Assembly: GCA_905221605.1 (NCBI GenBank)
Contig: CAJNDS010000618.1
Location: 38,961-102,960, forward strand
Direction of reading: 5' to 3'
Length of the DNA stretch: 64,000 nt
From: Symbiodinium natans
Taxonomy: Eukaryota > Sar > Dinophyceae > Suessiales > Symbiodiniaceae
How positions within the stretch are numbered: the stretch's first letter is position 1; each line of letters starts with the position of its first letter. The position numbers were made by a program, and so were the translations under genes. This document shows positions 1-10,326 of the stretch, piece after piece. The notes below the pieces were generated by a model. That model did not search any database. It had not been told where the DNA came from and saw nothing but the letters and a program-made list of their open reading frames with translations.

Positions 1-1079
1 TGGGTCTGGGGGGAGGATTTGGAGGGGGGTGCCTGTTCTGACAACCTATACACCTTCGGCCCGAGGCCTCGGCGGATTTCATCTATATTTACATACCTCC
101 TAGCCAGCAATTGCAGTGCGCCAAGCGACATGCCATTTTAGTCGGCGACAATGTGGCGGTGCGATGCGGTGCGATACTGCAGTGTCTCTCACTTTGAGGG
201 CACACCGTGTGTGCATGGTTGACCCCCAAAGCCATAAGCGTAAGGGGTCTTTAAACAAAGCAGTAACTAAGACCTAAGACTGCAAAAATCTCAAAACCCA
301 ACGCCCCGCACAAAAACCACCCCAGGTGGACACGCCGCCACGGTGGATGCCCGTGGGCCACTTCGCGCGACTGGATTGGCGCCTCTGGCGCGCCCTCCCT
401 GATCATGAACGATGCAAGCGCGAACCGGTGGAAGTCTTGATCTGCTTTCTGATGTTGTGATTGATGACTTTCGTGCTAGATAGCTATAGTAGTTGGCACA
501 CTTTTGGAGGAAGGCCTGATTTGCCATACACCTTGCCGGAGGTTCGTTCCCCTGGCACTTGCGCGTGGCCAGTGGGACTGCCAAAGAAACAGTCATGCAC
601 AGCACGACTGAGCGGCATCCCACGAGTCATGGCGCGCAGGACCTGCCAGAGTGGGTGGAAAGCTTCGTCGTGCAGGGCCGAGTTGGCTTTTGGCCATAAG
701 TTTGCGCCACCTGGCAGTATCCTCAATGGTTTCACCGGTTTCACGGAGCAGAGAAGCCAAAAGCTTGCGCAGAGGCTCAGCTACTGCGGGGCTCTGCCGC
801 ATCCTCGGCTTTGGCAAGGACTACACGGTCTCCTCTTGAGATATCAAGCCATCGTGTCGTTGCTGTATCCGTAGATATTTGACTTTATGGGTAAGAGAGC
901 ACAAGAGAGGTTCAAGGCCCTCTGGATGAAGGGCGCGTGACAGACCCTCTGGAACAAGTCTGCTTGGTACGTCCCCCCTCTCAGGGCCCTATCACTGCCT
1001 TCCGATTCAGGGAGAAATCCCAACTTTGAAGCCCACTTTGCTGCCTAGGACCCTTCCAACCTTCTCAAGCCGGAATCGT
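1..1079. other. stretch without a recognisable gene
   Basis: Overlapping short open frames occur on both strands between about 290 and 875 (longest 137 codons on plus, 110 on minus). None shows a motif I recognise, and the mutual overlap suggests chance frames in GC-rich DNA. The minus frame at 593-817 has a helix-like composition rich in Leu, Arg and Glu and is the least unlikely to be real. Confidence 0.4.
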
Positions 1080-1107
1080 GAACCCTAAACCCTAAACCCT
1101 AAACCCT
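1080..1107 (+). repeat. telomere-like array (CCCTAAA)n
   Basis: About four tandem copies of CCCTAAA. This is the first of the interstitial arrays of plant-type telomere heptamer in the window. Flanking DNA is unique, so it is not a chromosome end. Confidence 0.9.
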
Positions 1108-1235
1108 ACACCATACTTATAACTATCCCTGAACCTTCACGTAGCTTGCGCTGAACCGCTGCAGGCGCCAGTCGCCGCTCTAACTCTGCGTCTGCTGGCC
1201 CAGAGCATTCGAAGCCTGAAAAGTGCTGGTGGGGA

Positions 1236-1353
1236 CCAAGTGAACCCTAAAAGGGTTTATGGTTCATATACCTGTAAAGCCCTGAAGCAAAAAATATACC
1301 TTTAAAGGACATGTAGTATAGGGTATATAGCCCCAGTGTTGGGGTTCACTTGG
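1236..1353. mobile_element. MITE-like inverted-repeat element
   Basis: The ends are a perfect 12-bp inverted repeat, CCAAGTGAACCC at 1236-1247 and GGGTTCACTTGG at 1342-1353. The interior is AT-rich, about 95 bp, with no coding capacity. I see no clear target duplication. The form fits a non-autonomous DNA transposon or introner-type element. Confidence 0.55.
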
Positions 1354-1520
1354 CCTACAGGGTGCCGGTGGGTCTCAACTCGTTCTGTTCGGTTTGGGTT
1401 TGTTCGCATCAGAGAAAGCGTATGCTGGGGTTGTCGCTGATATCCTCAAGTATATTGGTCTGGAAGCTGGCCTGAAACGTACCACAGACAAATTGATGTG
1501 CGTGTGTATATGAGTTGTAT

Positions 1521-1614
1521 ATGGGGGTTTACGAAAATAAGGGAATAGTAGCATTCCCATATAATAAGGACCCCAATAAGTTAAGGTACCCCCCAATTTC
1601 GGAAACCCCCCCAT
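1521..1614. mobile_element. MITE-like element, GGGGGTTT-end family
   Basis: The left end ATGGGGGTTTACGAAAAT is the imperfect reverse complement of the right end (ATTTCGGAAACCCCCCCAT). The interior contains GGACCCCAATAAG and GGTACCCC blocks that recur in the copies near 3.8, 5.9 and 7.4 kb. No coding capacity. Confidence 0.55.
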
Positions 1615-2914
1615 GAGGGGGAGCTGCTGTCGGGAGTGGTTCTGTGCCGAGTGAGGTCCACAGCAGATTCTGACCTCACCGCCTCGTTTCGTGCGTCGGC
1701 ACCTGAATTCAAGGAGATGTGCCAAACCATCTTCTACTCTCTTTAACGATGCCTCCGGCTGATTGCACAACTGCCCACACCTGGTGAGGTGTCAGCATCT
1801 GGGACTACCACCTGTCATCTTGTGACCCAGCTGTGCATCAGTGTCGGCCTTACGCAAGAGAGCAAAGTGGTACAAAAGGCTGGCCCTCGTACCATCTTGC
1901 AGCCGCAAGTTTTACCGATGTCCTGTGGCCCTGAGTGAGCTGCCAAAGCTGCACAGGATGTTGGCTGGAGAGCATACTGAATGATAGTGAGCGGACGTGG
2001 ATTGCACAGCCGTTCAGCACAACAGAGGAAGAGAACTGCAGTCAGAAGAGCTTGGAGAAGAGGCCTTCAGGCCCTGTACCGAGGTGTCCCCAAGTCTCGA
2101 TAACTCGTGGTGAGCGCTCACCACACGAGCCAACATCGGAAGCGGTCGGGGGCCTGGTGTTCCATGGTTCAACAGTCCTATGGCTGTCACTAAAACTGAA
2201 TCCCTGAACTTAACCCGAAACCCTAAACCTCGCTGCGGCAATATAGGCAGGTGGCGAAAACACCCACCTGCATTCGGCAAGGCAGAGCCTCTACTCAAAT
2301 CCCAGCAGATGACGGAGTCGGAGGCTCAGAGCGCATACGCATCCCTGCCCCGAGCTTTTGTTGGACGACCGGGCGCCAACTCTCGGAGGGTTTAGGGTTT
2401 AGGGCTTTTTCAGAGAAGATCTCAGAACCGAAAACTCTGGAAGGCTTAGACAGCCAAATGCCGAGACTCCTCAAGAGTATCGGCCCCTGAACGCAGAAAC
2501 CTTGAAGAATCATCCCTGACGCCCCAGGCTGTGACGAACCATAAAGCCTAAACCCTAAACCGGCGAGGCGTGCGCTAGTGTGAGAGTCGAAACCGGCGAG
2601 GCGGATAGAGGCGAAGGGTGTTCGGTGTTTTTTGTTAGGGAACTCTCGCCCCCCCTCAACAGTCGAAGCTGGTTTTCGCTCTTTTCAAGCGCCCAGGGAG
2701 TTTAATGCGATTTTATTAAAGGACAGGAGGCCCAGGAATTGATTCTAAAGGCGTGCTGCACGAAATTGCCTTACGACACCCGGACGATTAAAGTTGCGGA
2801 TCCCACTCTGTACCCCAAACAGTCAGGGTGTCCAGAATAGCCCTGCCAACTTGACTTATGGAGGGTAGGTACCCGCTTACACCGCGTCCAACACTTTAAC
2901 ATGGCTCGACCGAC
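1615..2914. other. stretch without a recognisable gene
   Basis: It holds only short overlapping frames (under 95 codons) and small telomere-like blocks near 2212-2230, 2390-2405 and 2547-2560. An 18-bp motif, AGTGTGAGAGTCGAAACC (about 2577-2594), recurs at about 32057-32074 beside telomere-like DNA. No protein motif recognised. Confidence 0.4.
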
Positions 2915-2923
2915 CGTGGCATT

Positions 2924-3070
2924 ATAGGGTTCTTAAGGGAGGGGGGTTCAAGGGGGCTAGGTACCTTGGGAACCTTAGGGAAGCTTAGGGAGCCTTAGGG
3001 GGTATTAGGGAGTATTAGGGAACGTTGGGTTACCTACCCCCCTTGAACCCCCCTCCCTAAAGAACCCCAA
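2924..3070. mobile_element. MITE with 41-bp TIRs and perfect 9-bp target duplication
   Basis: The outer arms are inverted repeats of about 41 bp with few mismatches (left from 2924, right ending 3070). The arms include the block GGAGGGGGGTTCAAGGGGG and its complement. The direct repeat CGTGGCATT flanks the element exactly at 2915-2923 and 3071-3079. The interior is a short tandem of TTAGGG-like pieces (2965-3020). A 9-bp duplication is typical of Mutator-like elements. The element carries no transposase, so it is non-autonomous. Confidence 0.8.
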
Positions 3071-3118
3071 CGTGGCATTCGTCACATGGCAGTGTTCAGG
3101 GGCCTTTTGCCTCGAAAC

Positions 3119-3216
3119 TTGGGGATGTTCCCCCTTATCCTCACAGTCCTTAGTAGGGATTCTAGTAATTACCCCCGATGAAGGACGGCTAAGTATAATA
3201 AGGGGGAACATCCCAA
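3119..3216. mobile_element. MITE, TTGGGATGTTCCCCC family, copy 1
   Basis: Inverted ends TTGGGGATGTTCCCCCTTAT and ATAAGGGGGAACATCCCAA bound a 98-bp non-coding element. The flanking 8-mers CTCGAAAC (3111-3118) and GTCGAAAC (3217-3224) match at 7 of 8 positions and look like a target-site duplication. Two further copies lie at 13903-14001 and 48004-48106. Confidence 0.8.
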
Positions 3217-3345
3217 GTCGAAACCCGAAACCCTGAACCCTAAACCCTGAACCCAGAAGCAGCTCAAGATGCCGCGCTGAGTTGGGGCCGCTGGTGGTAC
3301 CGACGGTTGGTTTGCAGGCGCCGAGACTCCAGAACAGCTTCCTGT

Positions 3346-3460
3346 GGGGGGGGAGTTTCCGAAAAAAGAGGGGTACCCCTTCTATACCCCCAAAATACTA
3401 TAGATTTTTGCTAAAGGAGCCCCATTTACAAGGGTACTCCTATGTTCGGAAACCCTCCCA
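3346..3460. mobile_element. MITE-like element, GGGGGTTT-end family
   Basis: The left end GGGGGAGTTTCCGAAAAAAG pairs with the right end ATGTTCGGAAACCCTCCC. Inner blocks AGGGGTACCCCT and AAGGGTACTCCT also mirror each other. Non-coding. Confidence 0.6.
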
Positions 3461-3549
3461 TATGAAGGCTTCAAGGTTAGGGTTGAAGGTTTTTGGGGTT
3501 CAGGGTTTAGGGGTTTGGGGCTCCTGGGACTAAAGGTGTTGCAAACTTT

Positions 3550-3576
3550 GGGGGGGGGGGGGGGGGGGGGGGGGGG
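3550..3576 (+). repeat. poly(G) tract, 27 bp
   Basis: An uninterrupted run of 27 G. It may form a G-quadruplex and is a likely site of sequencing-length error. It reads as poly-proline in the opposite-strand frames, which are therefore not credible genes. Confidence 0.9.
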
Positions 3577-3797
3577 AGGATGTGAGGCGGGGGCGATACA
3601 CAACACCCACCCCACCCCACCCCGCAGCCCCACAATATCAGAAGCCTCGGATCCGATGGACCTTTCAAAGCATGAAAGTTGTACAAGATCTTGACCAGCC
3701 GACAGGCGTAAGTTGTAGCACTCAATGAAGCTTGGGCTCGGTTGGTCGTTCATCTGTGAAGCCTCGGTCGGTTGACCGAAGTGTTCATGAGGCTGCA

Positions 3798-3874
3798 TTT
3801 GGGGGTCTACGATATTAGGGGTACCCTTATTGGGGTCCTCATTGGGAGGGATCCCTCATTCTCGTAAACCTCCA
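3798..3874. mobile_element. MITE-like element, GGGGGTTT-end family
   Basis: The left end TTTGGGGGTCTACGATATTA is complementary to the right end ATTCTCGTAAACCTCCAT. Internal GGGTACCCTTATTGGGGTCC resembles the interior of the other copies. About 77 bp, non-coding. Confidence 0.5.
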
Positions 3875-4920
3875 TGTCGATCTAGCGATCTGAGGTATTG
3901 TGTAACCGTGGTCCAGCGTGCGTGGGCTTCTCAGGTATGGCACGTACTATCTGGAAGATGGCCGTGAGCCTCAAGTTTTTGTTTCAACGATGAGTCTACG
4001 GAGATGTCCTTGCATTGTGGAAGAAGGACTGTGTCATAGCTTCACGTTTGCTTGAAGGAACGACTGCAACTTGAGATCAGTTTAGGTGCAATTGGAAGGA
4101 AGAGACTTCAAGTATATAGTTGAGCAAAGAAATGCCAGCAACTGGTCCCAACTCCATTCGTCTCAACTTCTCATCTCAGAAATATCTTGCTGCCTTGCTT
4201 TCGTACGCCTTCGGCACCGGACACTCTGAGGCCGGCGCAAGTGCATCAGACATCAGAAGCGGCCTCCCTGGCGAGATGGGCTTTGAAGACCAGAGCCCCT
4301 TTGTTCTCGCTGGGAGATTCGCCCTGGGAACTGCCGGGAACCCATTGTAAACCATTGCTAGGATGGGAACATGGTGGTCCTGGGCACCATGGATCGCTTA
4401 AGAGCGGAAGACATATGAAGACCGCAGAAAAGAGCGCTTGCGGGGTGCACTGAGCCTGATGTTCTCGATGGGAGGAAACACGTGAAACGGTGACTTCAGG
4501 CTGAATAACGGCCTTTTCGGTGCGTTCGGTCACCCTCACGGAAACTCCCCCCCACCCCTTCCCTTTCAGTGAGGAGGGGCGAAAAGTAAATTCAACTATT
4601 TAGCCACATCCGTCAAGAGAGTCGAAGCATGGCATCCAGCCACTCGCCAAGCTACACTGTCACGCTTTCTTTACTAATACTAAGTGTTCTACTCATTTCC
4701 ACAGTGTTTCGTGTGGGGGTCATTGGGGCCTGCATTTGCTTTTTGCCACTGTGAACATGATACTTTCCAGCGGCCGCGATCTCAAGGATCTCTTGGCACG
4801 CTACGTAGCAAGGCAGCCAATATTGGCTTCACATGCATTGACAAGGAGACCTCGCACGTCAGGTAGCTGCCAGCATCAGCATGTCAGCCCAAAGGCAAAG
4901 CAAGCCGGACGGTTTCATAG
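3875..4920. other. stretch without a recognisable gene
   Basis: Open frames of 60-97 codons overlap on both strands (4120-4540). None has a recognisable motif. No repeat larger than a few bases is apparent. Confidence 0.35.
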
Positions 4921-4975
4921 AAAGGGTTTAGGGCTTAGGGTCTAGGTTTATTTGTTTAGGGTTTAGGGTTTAGGT
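4921..4975 (-). repeat. telomere-like array (TTTAGGG)n, degenerate
   Basis: About seven heptamers in TTTAGGG orientation, with variants such as GGGCTTAGGG and GGGTCTAGG. Confidence 0.85.
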
Positions 4976-5471
4976 GCTTCCGATTCCCTTTGCGGGCACA
5001 GTTTGGCCGTTGCCACCGATGCACGCAACTGGCATACTCGTGACAGCCTTACCGCATCGGGGGTACTGCAATGAGTCAGAAGCCATACCTGGGAAAGAAA
5101 ACACCGGGGTTTTCTTGATCAGGCGCGCATGTATTCTTGCAAGTGCAACAAGCAACTTGTCGCTGTACCTGCTGTAGTTTCTGTGCAAATGCCCTTTTGT
5201 GTCTGTGACTCTGGCTCTGGCAGCTTTTAATTGTTTTCGCGCCTGCTCCCGTGCTCGTTTAGGGCGGGAGCTGGTGATAGCTGGTGTTCGAGGGTGGTTC
5301 TGGGGAAGGCATCCGAGTCAATGCCCTTCCAAAGTTCGAGTCTGTAACCATGATTCTTTGTTGTCCCCGAACCCACTCATGCAAGATCATGCAAGCGTCG
5401 CCTCCAACCTCAGACCACCAGAAGCCACCGAAGCCTGAACATCTCGAACTCTCCAAATACTCTTGCAGATG

Positions 5472-5544
5472 AAGTAGCCCTAAATCCCCTAAATCCCCTA
5501 GATCCCCTGGATCCCCTAGATCCCCTAGATCCCTTAAATCCCCA
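5472..5544 (+). repeat. 10-bp tandem repeat, ATCCCCTAGA-type
   Basis: About seven units of a CCCCTAAAT / CCCCTAGAT type sequence. It could have arisen from the telomere-like heptamer by substitution. Opposite-strand frames read through it as a Gly-Asp-Leu repeat (GDLGDLGD), which I treat as an artefact. Confidence 0.85.
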
Positions 5545-5672
5545 GTAGCCATGGCCTTCGCTGCAAGCCGCGGGAGCCGCTTCGAGCTTCCTCCCATGGG
5601 AGACGGAACGCGCACGCGGGCGCGATCCACACCGCGTGCCCTCAGCGTCGGCTCGCTGAGCCGCTTGGAGGG

Positions 5673-5714
5673 ATGTTTAGGGTTTAGGGTTTATAAGGTT
5701 TAGGGTGTAGGGTT
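5673..5714 (-). repeat. telomere-like array (TTTAGGG)n
   Basis: Around five heptamers in TTTAGGG orientation, the later ones degenerate. Confidence 0.85.
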
Positions 5715-6040
5715 AAAACACACTGCGCAGTTGTTGACCCACTTCTCTGGATCCTTATAAGTGAAGGCACGTCTGGTTACGGTGTGATTACCGTGTTGAC
5801 TGATGTTACGATTATCGCTTTGGTGTAAGCTCTTACGGCTTCTTCCAACAGACCTCGTGACATTTGCAGCACCCGGCTGGCATCGTGAGCACCTGAACTA
5901 GCCTTAGCTCGTACATGGAACGACCATTTGGGAGTTTACAAAAAACAAAGGATCCCTAGAATAGACCCCCAAATAGTAGGATTCCCGCAAAATGAGGACC
6001 CCAATAAGGTGTCCCTAGTTTCAAGTACCCCAAATAAGTC
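5715..6040. other. stretch without a gene; partial MITE at 5928
   Basis: The segment from about 5928 begins TGGGAGTTTACAAAAAAC and contains GAGGACCCCAATAAGGTG, matching the GGGGGTTT-end family. A clear opposite end is missing, so it may be a truncated copy. Confidence 0.4.
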
Positions 6041-6175
6041 TAGTTACCTTACTTATAGCTACCCATTTTTCCCCTTGGGAATTATTTTTTTTTATTTTTG
6101 TTCATATAAAACCCAAGAGGATATTGAAAATGATATTTTTATTAAGGTTCTAAGGGGAGTATAGTTCTAGCTACC
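6041..6175. mobile_element. MITE-like element, sister of 55320-55432
   Basis: The interior shares long blocks with a second copy inside the ABCG gene: CTTGGGAATTAT, CATATAAAACCCAAGAG and AAGGGGAGTATAG occur in the same order and spacing. The ends carry a short inverted repeat (TAGCTAC and GTTCTAGCTA). AT-rich and non-coding. Confidence 0.6.
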
Positions 6176-6309
6176 AATGAACCTCCAAGTAGGTGTGGCA
6201 TTCAGTCGAGGCCAGCTCCTTGGGACTGGAGTTTCCTTGCGGGAGCGCAGGCACGGGTCGTTTGCGTTTTGATGGTGGCAGTATATGTATTGATATATAT
6301 ATATATACA

Positions 6310-6384
6310 TATACACATATACATACATACATACATACATACATACATACATACATACATACATACATACATACATACATACAT
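6310..6384 (+). repeat. microsatellite (ACAT)n
   Basis: About 16 perfect ACAT/CATA tetranucleotides preceded by (TA)n. The long Tyr/Met/Cys/Val frames on both strands here are artefacts of the repeat. Confidence 0.95.
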
Positions 6385-6539
6385 GCATATATGCATATAT
6401 ACATATTGCATCATGGTGTCGGCACAATTCACACTTTAACTTTGTGATAAGATGTTCATAGGTCATGGGCCTTTGCTTGGTGACGAACTTTGATGCGTTT
6501 GACCACCTGCCCAGAAACATCGGACATATTCACATGGTA

Positions 6540-6660
6540 TGTATATATGTGTATATATATATATATATATATTTATTGTATATATGTATTGTGTGTGTGT
6601 GCATGTGTGTGCTTTTCTATGTATGATAATGTATATGTGTACATATGTATATATGCATCT
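6540..6660 (+). repeat. microsatellite (TA)n / (TG)n
   Basis: A compound TA- and TG-rich simple repeat with imperfect TATG units. No coding signal. Confidence 0.85.
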
Positions 6661-7421
6661 ATTCATATCTTGTTTGGAGGAAGCTGCTTCCCACCTTGCT
6701 TGGCTCGACGTCCTGCGTGGGCCCGGCCTCCACCAAGCTTCTTGCTCGTAAGGTAAGCGGGAGCTGCTTAGGCAAGTCGGCAACTTCTACCCTAAGGTAT
6801 ATTAAGGATCCTTAAATATGAGTTAGGGTATATTCCTTCATCAAGGTGTTTGGGAAGATCTGGGTAGTATGAAGGCTGAGGCGGGAGGGAGGCAGTGAAA
6901 AGCATGTAAGAGCAGCATAATTACTGAGCCGAGTCAAAAATGACGCCGAGTGCTGCCGTGCTGCCATGACAAACATCACAGAGTCACGTGCCAAACTTGA
7001 GCCAAGGAACTCCAGACGTTCTCCAGTGGCACAGGCGAAAACCTTCGTCATCACGGGGAATCCCGAATGTGCCAACTTAGAGGTCGCGCGATCCTCAGCA
7101 ATTTGGTGAAGTTGTGACGTTTCTCAGGCTGTGGTGGGACCAGCCTTGGGGGCAGTTAAAATCGGAGGTCGCAGCAAACAAGCATCTCAAAGCCATGCAT
7201 AGCCTTGTAGGGGGGCCCTCTGAGCTCAGCGGACTGAACATCTGGAGAAGAAGCGCTTCCCAGGTTCGGCAGGAGCTACTGTCTCGAAACTTTGTGGAGC
7301 TGGACCCGGAGTCCCGATCAGATTTTGACTTGAAGTGGGGGCCGCGAGTGAAGGCCAGGGCATCCACGACCATGTCAACGCAAGACCTGGTTTTGTGCAC
7401 TGCAGGGGTGAAGTGCAATAT
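6661..7421. other. stretch without a recognised gene; 7114-7420 open frame
   Basis: A plus-strand frame from 7114 stays open for 112 codons and includes a polar, exon-like part (FVELDPESRSDFDLKWG). I do not recognise it. It could be a single exon of a larger gene or chance. Confidence 0.2.
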
Positions 7422-7493
7422 GGGGCTTACACATAGTAGGATTCCCTTATAATTGGGACCAATAAGGTGCCAGCAATTTCGGACACCCCCCAA
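7422..7493. mobile_element. MITE-like element, GGGGGTTT-end family
   Basis: The interior ACATAGTAGGATTCCC and GGGACCAATAAGGTGCC match the copies near 1.5 and 5.95 kb. The right end TTTCGGACACCCCCCA mirrors the left ATGGGGCTTACA only loosely. Confidence 0.4.
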
Positions 7494-7810
7494 AAAGGAT
7501 TACCGGGTCATGCCTAAACCCTAAACCCTAAATGGGCAGGTGGACTGGAAGACCCTGTCGCCGCCAAAGCTCGTCAACCATTTCGAGTGTGACTCCGAGC
7601 TGACTACAAAGTCAGGCTCGCCGAAGTGTTTTCTGGGTTTAGGGTTTAGGGTCTAGATTCTAGGCTCTCCTAACCAATACGACTAGTGTGTCATGATATT
7701 GCAACAGTCTTTTGGTCTTCGGCGGCCGACGGCACCACTGGTAACGCTGCAAAACGTTGATCAACTGCGCCTAGCGAGCTTCACGAATGAGGGCCGAACT
7801 GCACCATAGT

Positions 7811-7879
7811 ACCCTAAACCCTAAACCCTAAACCCTAAACCCTAAACCCTAAACCCTAAACCCTAAACCCTAAACCCTA
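7811..7879 (+). repeat. telomere-like array (CCCTAAA)n, ~10 copies
   Basis: Ten near-perfect CCCTAAA heptamers, one of the cleanest arrays in the window. It is followed directly by a 110-codon plus-strand open frame (7919-8251) with no recognised motif. Confidence 0.95.
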
Positions 7880-7918
7880 CTGTTTGCCTGCCTTTCTGAC
7901 ATTACGTGGTTTCATGCC

Positions 7919-8228
7919 ATGCCAGGCTTGGCTGAGAATCTGCAGGCAGCTTCCAGCCCAGTTGATTCCAGCAGCTCCTCTGAATTTGAAAAGCTGGGTT
8001 TCAGTGGGTCCTCTTGCCATCCTCGCGATCTCTTTGCACTTCGAACTGCTCCCAACCTTAAGCTGCTGTCTCTTTTTTGTGTAAGCGCCCGTGGCCTGCT
8101 ACCGAAGCCTCGCCAGCTGCTCCTCCCAGGAAGCTTCTACCCGGCATGCTTCCCCCTGGACAAAGCGTCGGCGCTGCAGGAGTTTGCCCTGGAGTTTAAA
8201 TACTCCAAGGCTTGCTGCGTGCTGAAGG
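7919..8228 (+). other. unassigned exon-like open frame
   Basis: An open frame lies between two telomere-like arrays. Its composition looks protein-like in part (LLLPGSFYPACFPLDKASAL), but I recognise no family. The upstream array is in CCCTAAA orientation and the downstream one in TTTAGGG orientation. Confidence 0.2.
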
Positions 8229-8229
8229 C

Positions 8230-8279
8230 GGGTTTAGGGTTTAGGGTCTAGGGTTTAGGGTTTAGGGTTTAGGGTTTTA
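8230..8279 (-). repeat. telomere-like array (TTTAGGG)n
   Basis: Seven TTTAGGG heptamers, one with a T-to-C change. A further single block at 8332-8351 (TGCAAAAAGGGTTTAGGGTG) is identical to the 3' junction of the LINE at 40894-40913. Confidence 0.9.
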
Positions 8280-8740
8280 GCCGAGGCTGAGTGGGGTCGT
8301 ATCCTTTCCTGGCAGCTGTACGCAGTCCAGTTGCAAAAAGGGTTTAGGGTGAGTGTGACCGTCTCAGCGCGTGGGAGGGTAGCAAAAGGAGGAGGAATCA
8401 TGCAGTTACGGGCCAGTACATTCACGAGGTGTCGCAGGCGAGAAGCAGACCCGTTCCTAAGGAGTGGCTGAGCCATCAAGACAAGCTTCTCAGCTGCATG
8501 TTTTCCGAATAGCTCTGCTTGCTTGCAGAACTGCTGAAGCTGTGCAGCTAGCTGCCTTAGCTGCCAACTTGGAGAGGTAGGTCTACACGACAACGAAAGA
8601 GCAAGTGTTGAAGAAAGGACCCCTAAACCCTAAACCCCTCAGCCGCTCTTCATGAAAGGACTGCGAAGGAGACCTTCCAAGAAGGCGTCGTTCGCACGGC
8701 CCGGGGCCTTGGTCAGTCCACCAGTACATAACATTATATT

Positions 8741-8804
8741 CCTAAACCCTAGGGTTTAGGGTTTAGGGTTGGGGTTTAATTAGGGTTTAGGGTTTAGGGT
8801 TTAG
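8741..8804. repeat. telomere-like array with an orientation switch
   Basis: CCTAAACCCT is joined directly to AGGGTTTAGGG, so the heptamers change orientation at 8750/8751. The TTTAGGG part continues with interruptions to 8804. Arms in this order (C-rich then G-rich) are the reverse of a telomere end-to-end fusion. Confidence 0.85.
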
Positions 8805-10245
8805 CAAAAAGGGTTATATTCTTGTTTCACTATACTGCTACGTTGCTGTACTGTTGTTATATAAGTATATTCGTATAGTAAAGTTTTCAAGGTTACCTTT
8901 TGCTAGACAAGGTGAAAATACAACTGTTCCAGTTGGTCTGATGAACAAACATTGCATGGCAACTATCGTTATAAGTAGGGTTATATGTAAGGGAAACTAT
9001 CATAACCTCCATAAAGGTACTTCTAACCCTGCTTATAACTACCCATGATTGCATCCTGCTTTAATGGCCAGGAAAATGTTAAAGGCATATGGTTTCAATG
9101 GCAAGGAAAGTTGCAAGATAAAGAAGGACAGGCAGCTACTGGGACAACCGACGCGCCGACAAAATCAGTTGTTGTAGAATTGGGGCCTCTTTCTTGGTTT
9201 TGGTAATGAGGGCGAGTTGAGTTCATTGAAGGTCAACTTGTTATTTGAAAAGCGATGACGGCCGGGGGTATTGGAAGAGGATGAGGGCAGCTTGTGGGTG
9301 CGGCAATATCAGAAGTTTGATAATCGGGGCTAGTTTTTTGGTTTGTAGATCTAGTTATATTTAATTGAACAAATGTTGTAACCAGGCTTGTTCGTGTATG
9401 TGTAACTAGGGCTAAAAACAACGACAACAACATTTCCGCCTTGAGCACGGAATCTGAATTGACCCGTCGGTTGTCCCAATAGCTGTCCGTCGTTCTCTTT
9501 CACTACTCTCTGGCCATGTCTAAGACTGAAGAGTAGTTCTTGAACATAGCCGGCCTCCAATTGTTAATCCAATGAGAGAGAGAGAGAGATAGAGAGACCA
9601 TCTACTTACTTTACTAGGGGGGGACTAATAGAATTGCGAAGCGTATGTTTTTATCAGTGGTGTTCATGCAAAACAGGAGGGGGCATGTATTAGTTGAAAG
9701 GGCCACTTGTTTGATGTTGTTGCAATGCATATAACTAGCCCAAACAACATAGCCCCTGACCGCTATCATCAAGCTGAATTGAAACTTGATGAGTTTTTTT
9801 ATGTTACATGGTTAAAAACCATGTGTTTGAAGCCTAGCCAAGCATGTTTAGCTATCATTATGTTCATAGCGACTGGCCTCATCCAACTGAACAACAATAC
9901 CTGCATTGGCTTCATGAGCAAACTTATACAAAAAAAGACTACTTTTGGTTTGGCAAATTCCCCTCAAGCTCAAACTGTAAATCGCTTCAAGAATTAGGTT
10001 AACATGCTTGCAGGTCAGCTAGTTCAATTACTTACACGATTTTGCCGGCCGGTTTAGATTTAAATGCAAGTCATAGTTTACGCTAATTAGGCCATAGCCC
10101 AATGACCCTGAAACACACCATGGAATAAAGCGTCAGGCCCCAACCCTCCTGAATTTTGAATAGTTATACTTCCCGCTCCCTTAACACGGAATACCAGGCT
10201 TATCGGACGAAGGGGGTAAATTAGGGGCTGGAATCGTGTTGGCTT
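8805..10245. other. AT-richer island without telomere-like repeats
   Basis: Base composition changes to AT-rich and no TTTAGGG/CCCTAAA block occurs for about 1.4 kb, unlike flanking DNA. A GA microsatellite lies near 9572-9600. The longest plus frame (9707-9997, 96 codons) has hydrophobic and polar segments but no recognised motif. It may be a distinct insertion (old transposon, transferred DNA, or organelle-derived). I cannot tell which. Confidence 0.4.
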
Positions 10246-10326
10246 TCCACTAATGGCCACTTTCTGCTCAGCAGGGGCCCCAAAACCAACGACCGAAAAA
10301 CCAAACCCTCAGGGAGAACAACAGAG

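Noticed and set aside
6167-6783. Frames with Tyr-Val-Cys-Met or Ile-His-Thr repeats on both strands
   Set aside because: Artefacts of the ACAT and TA microsatellites.
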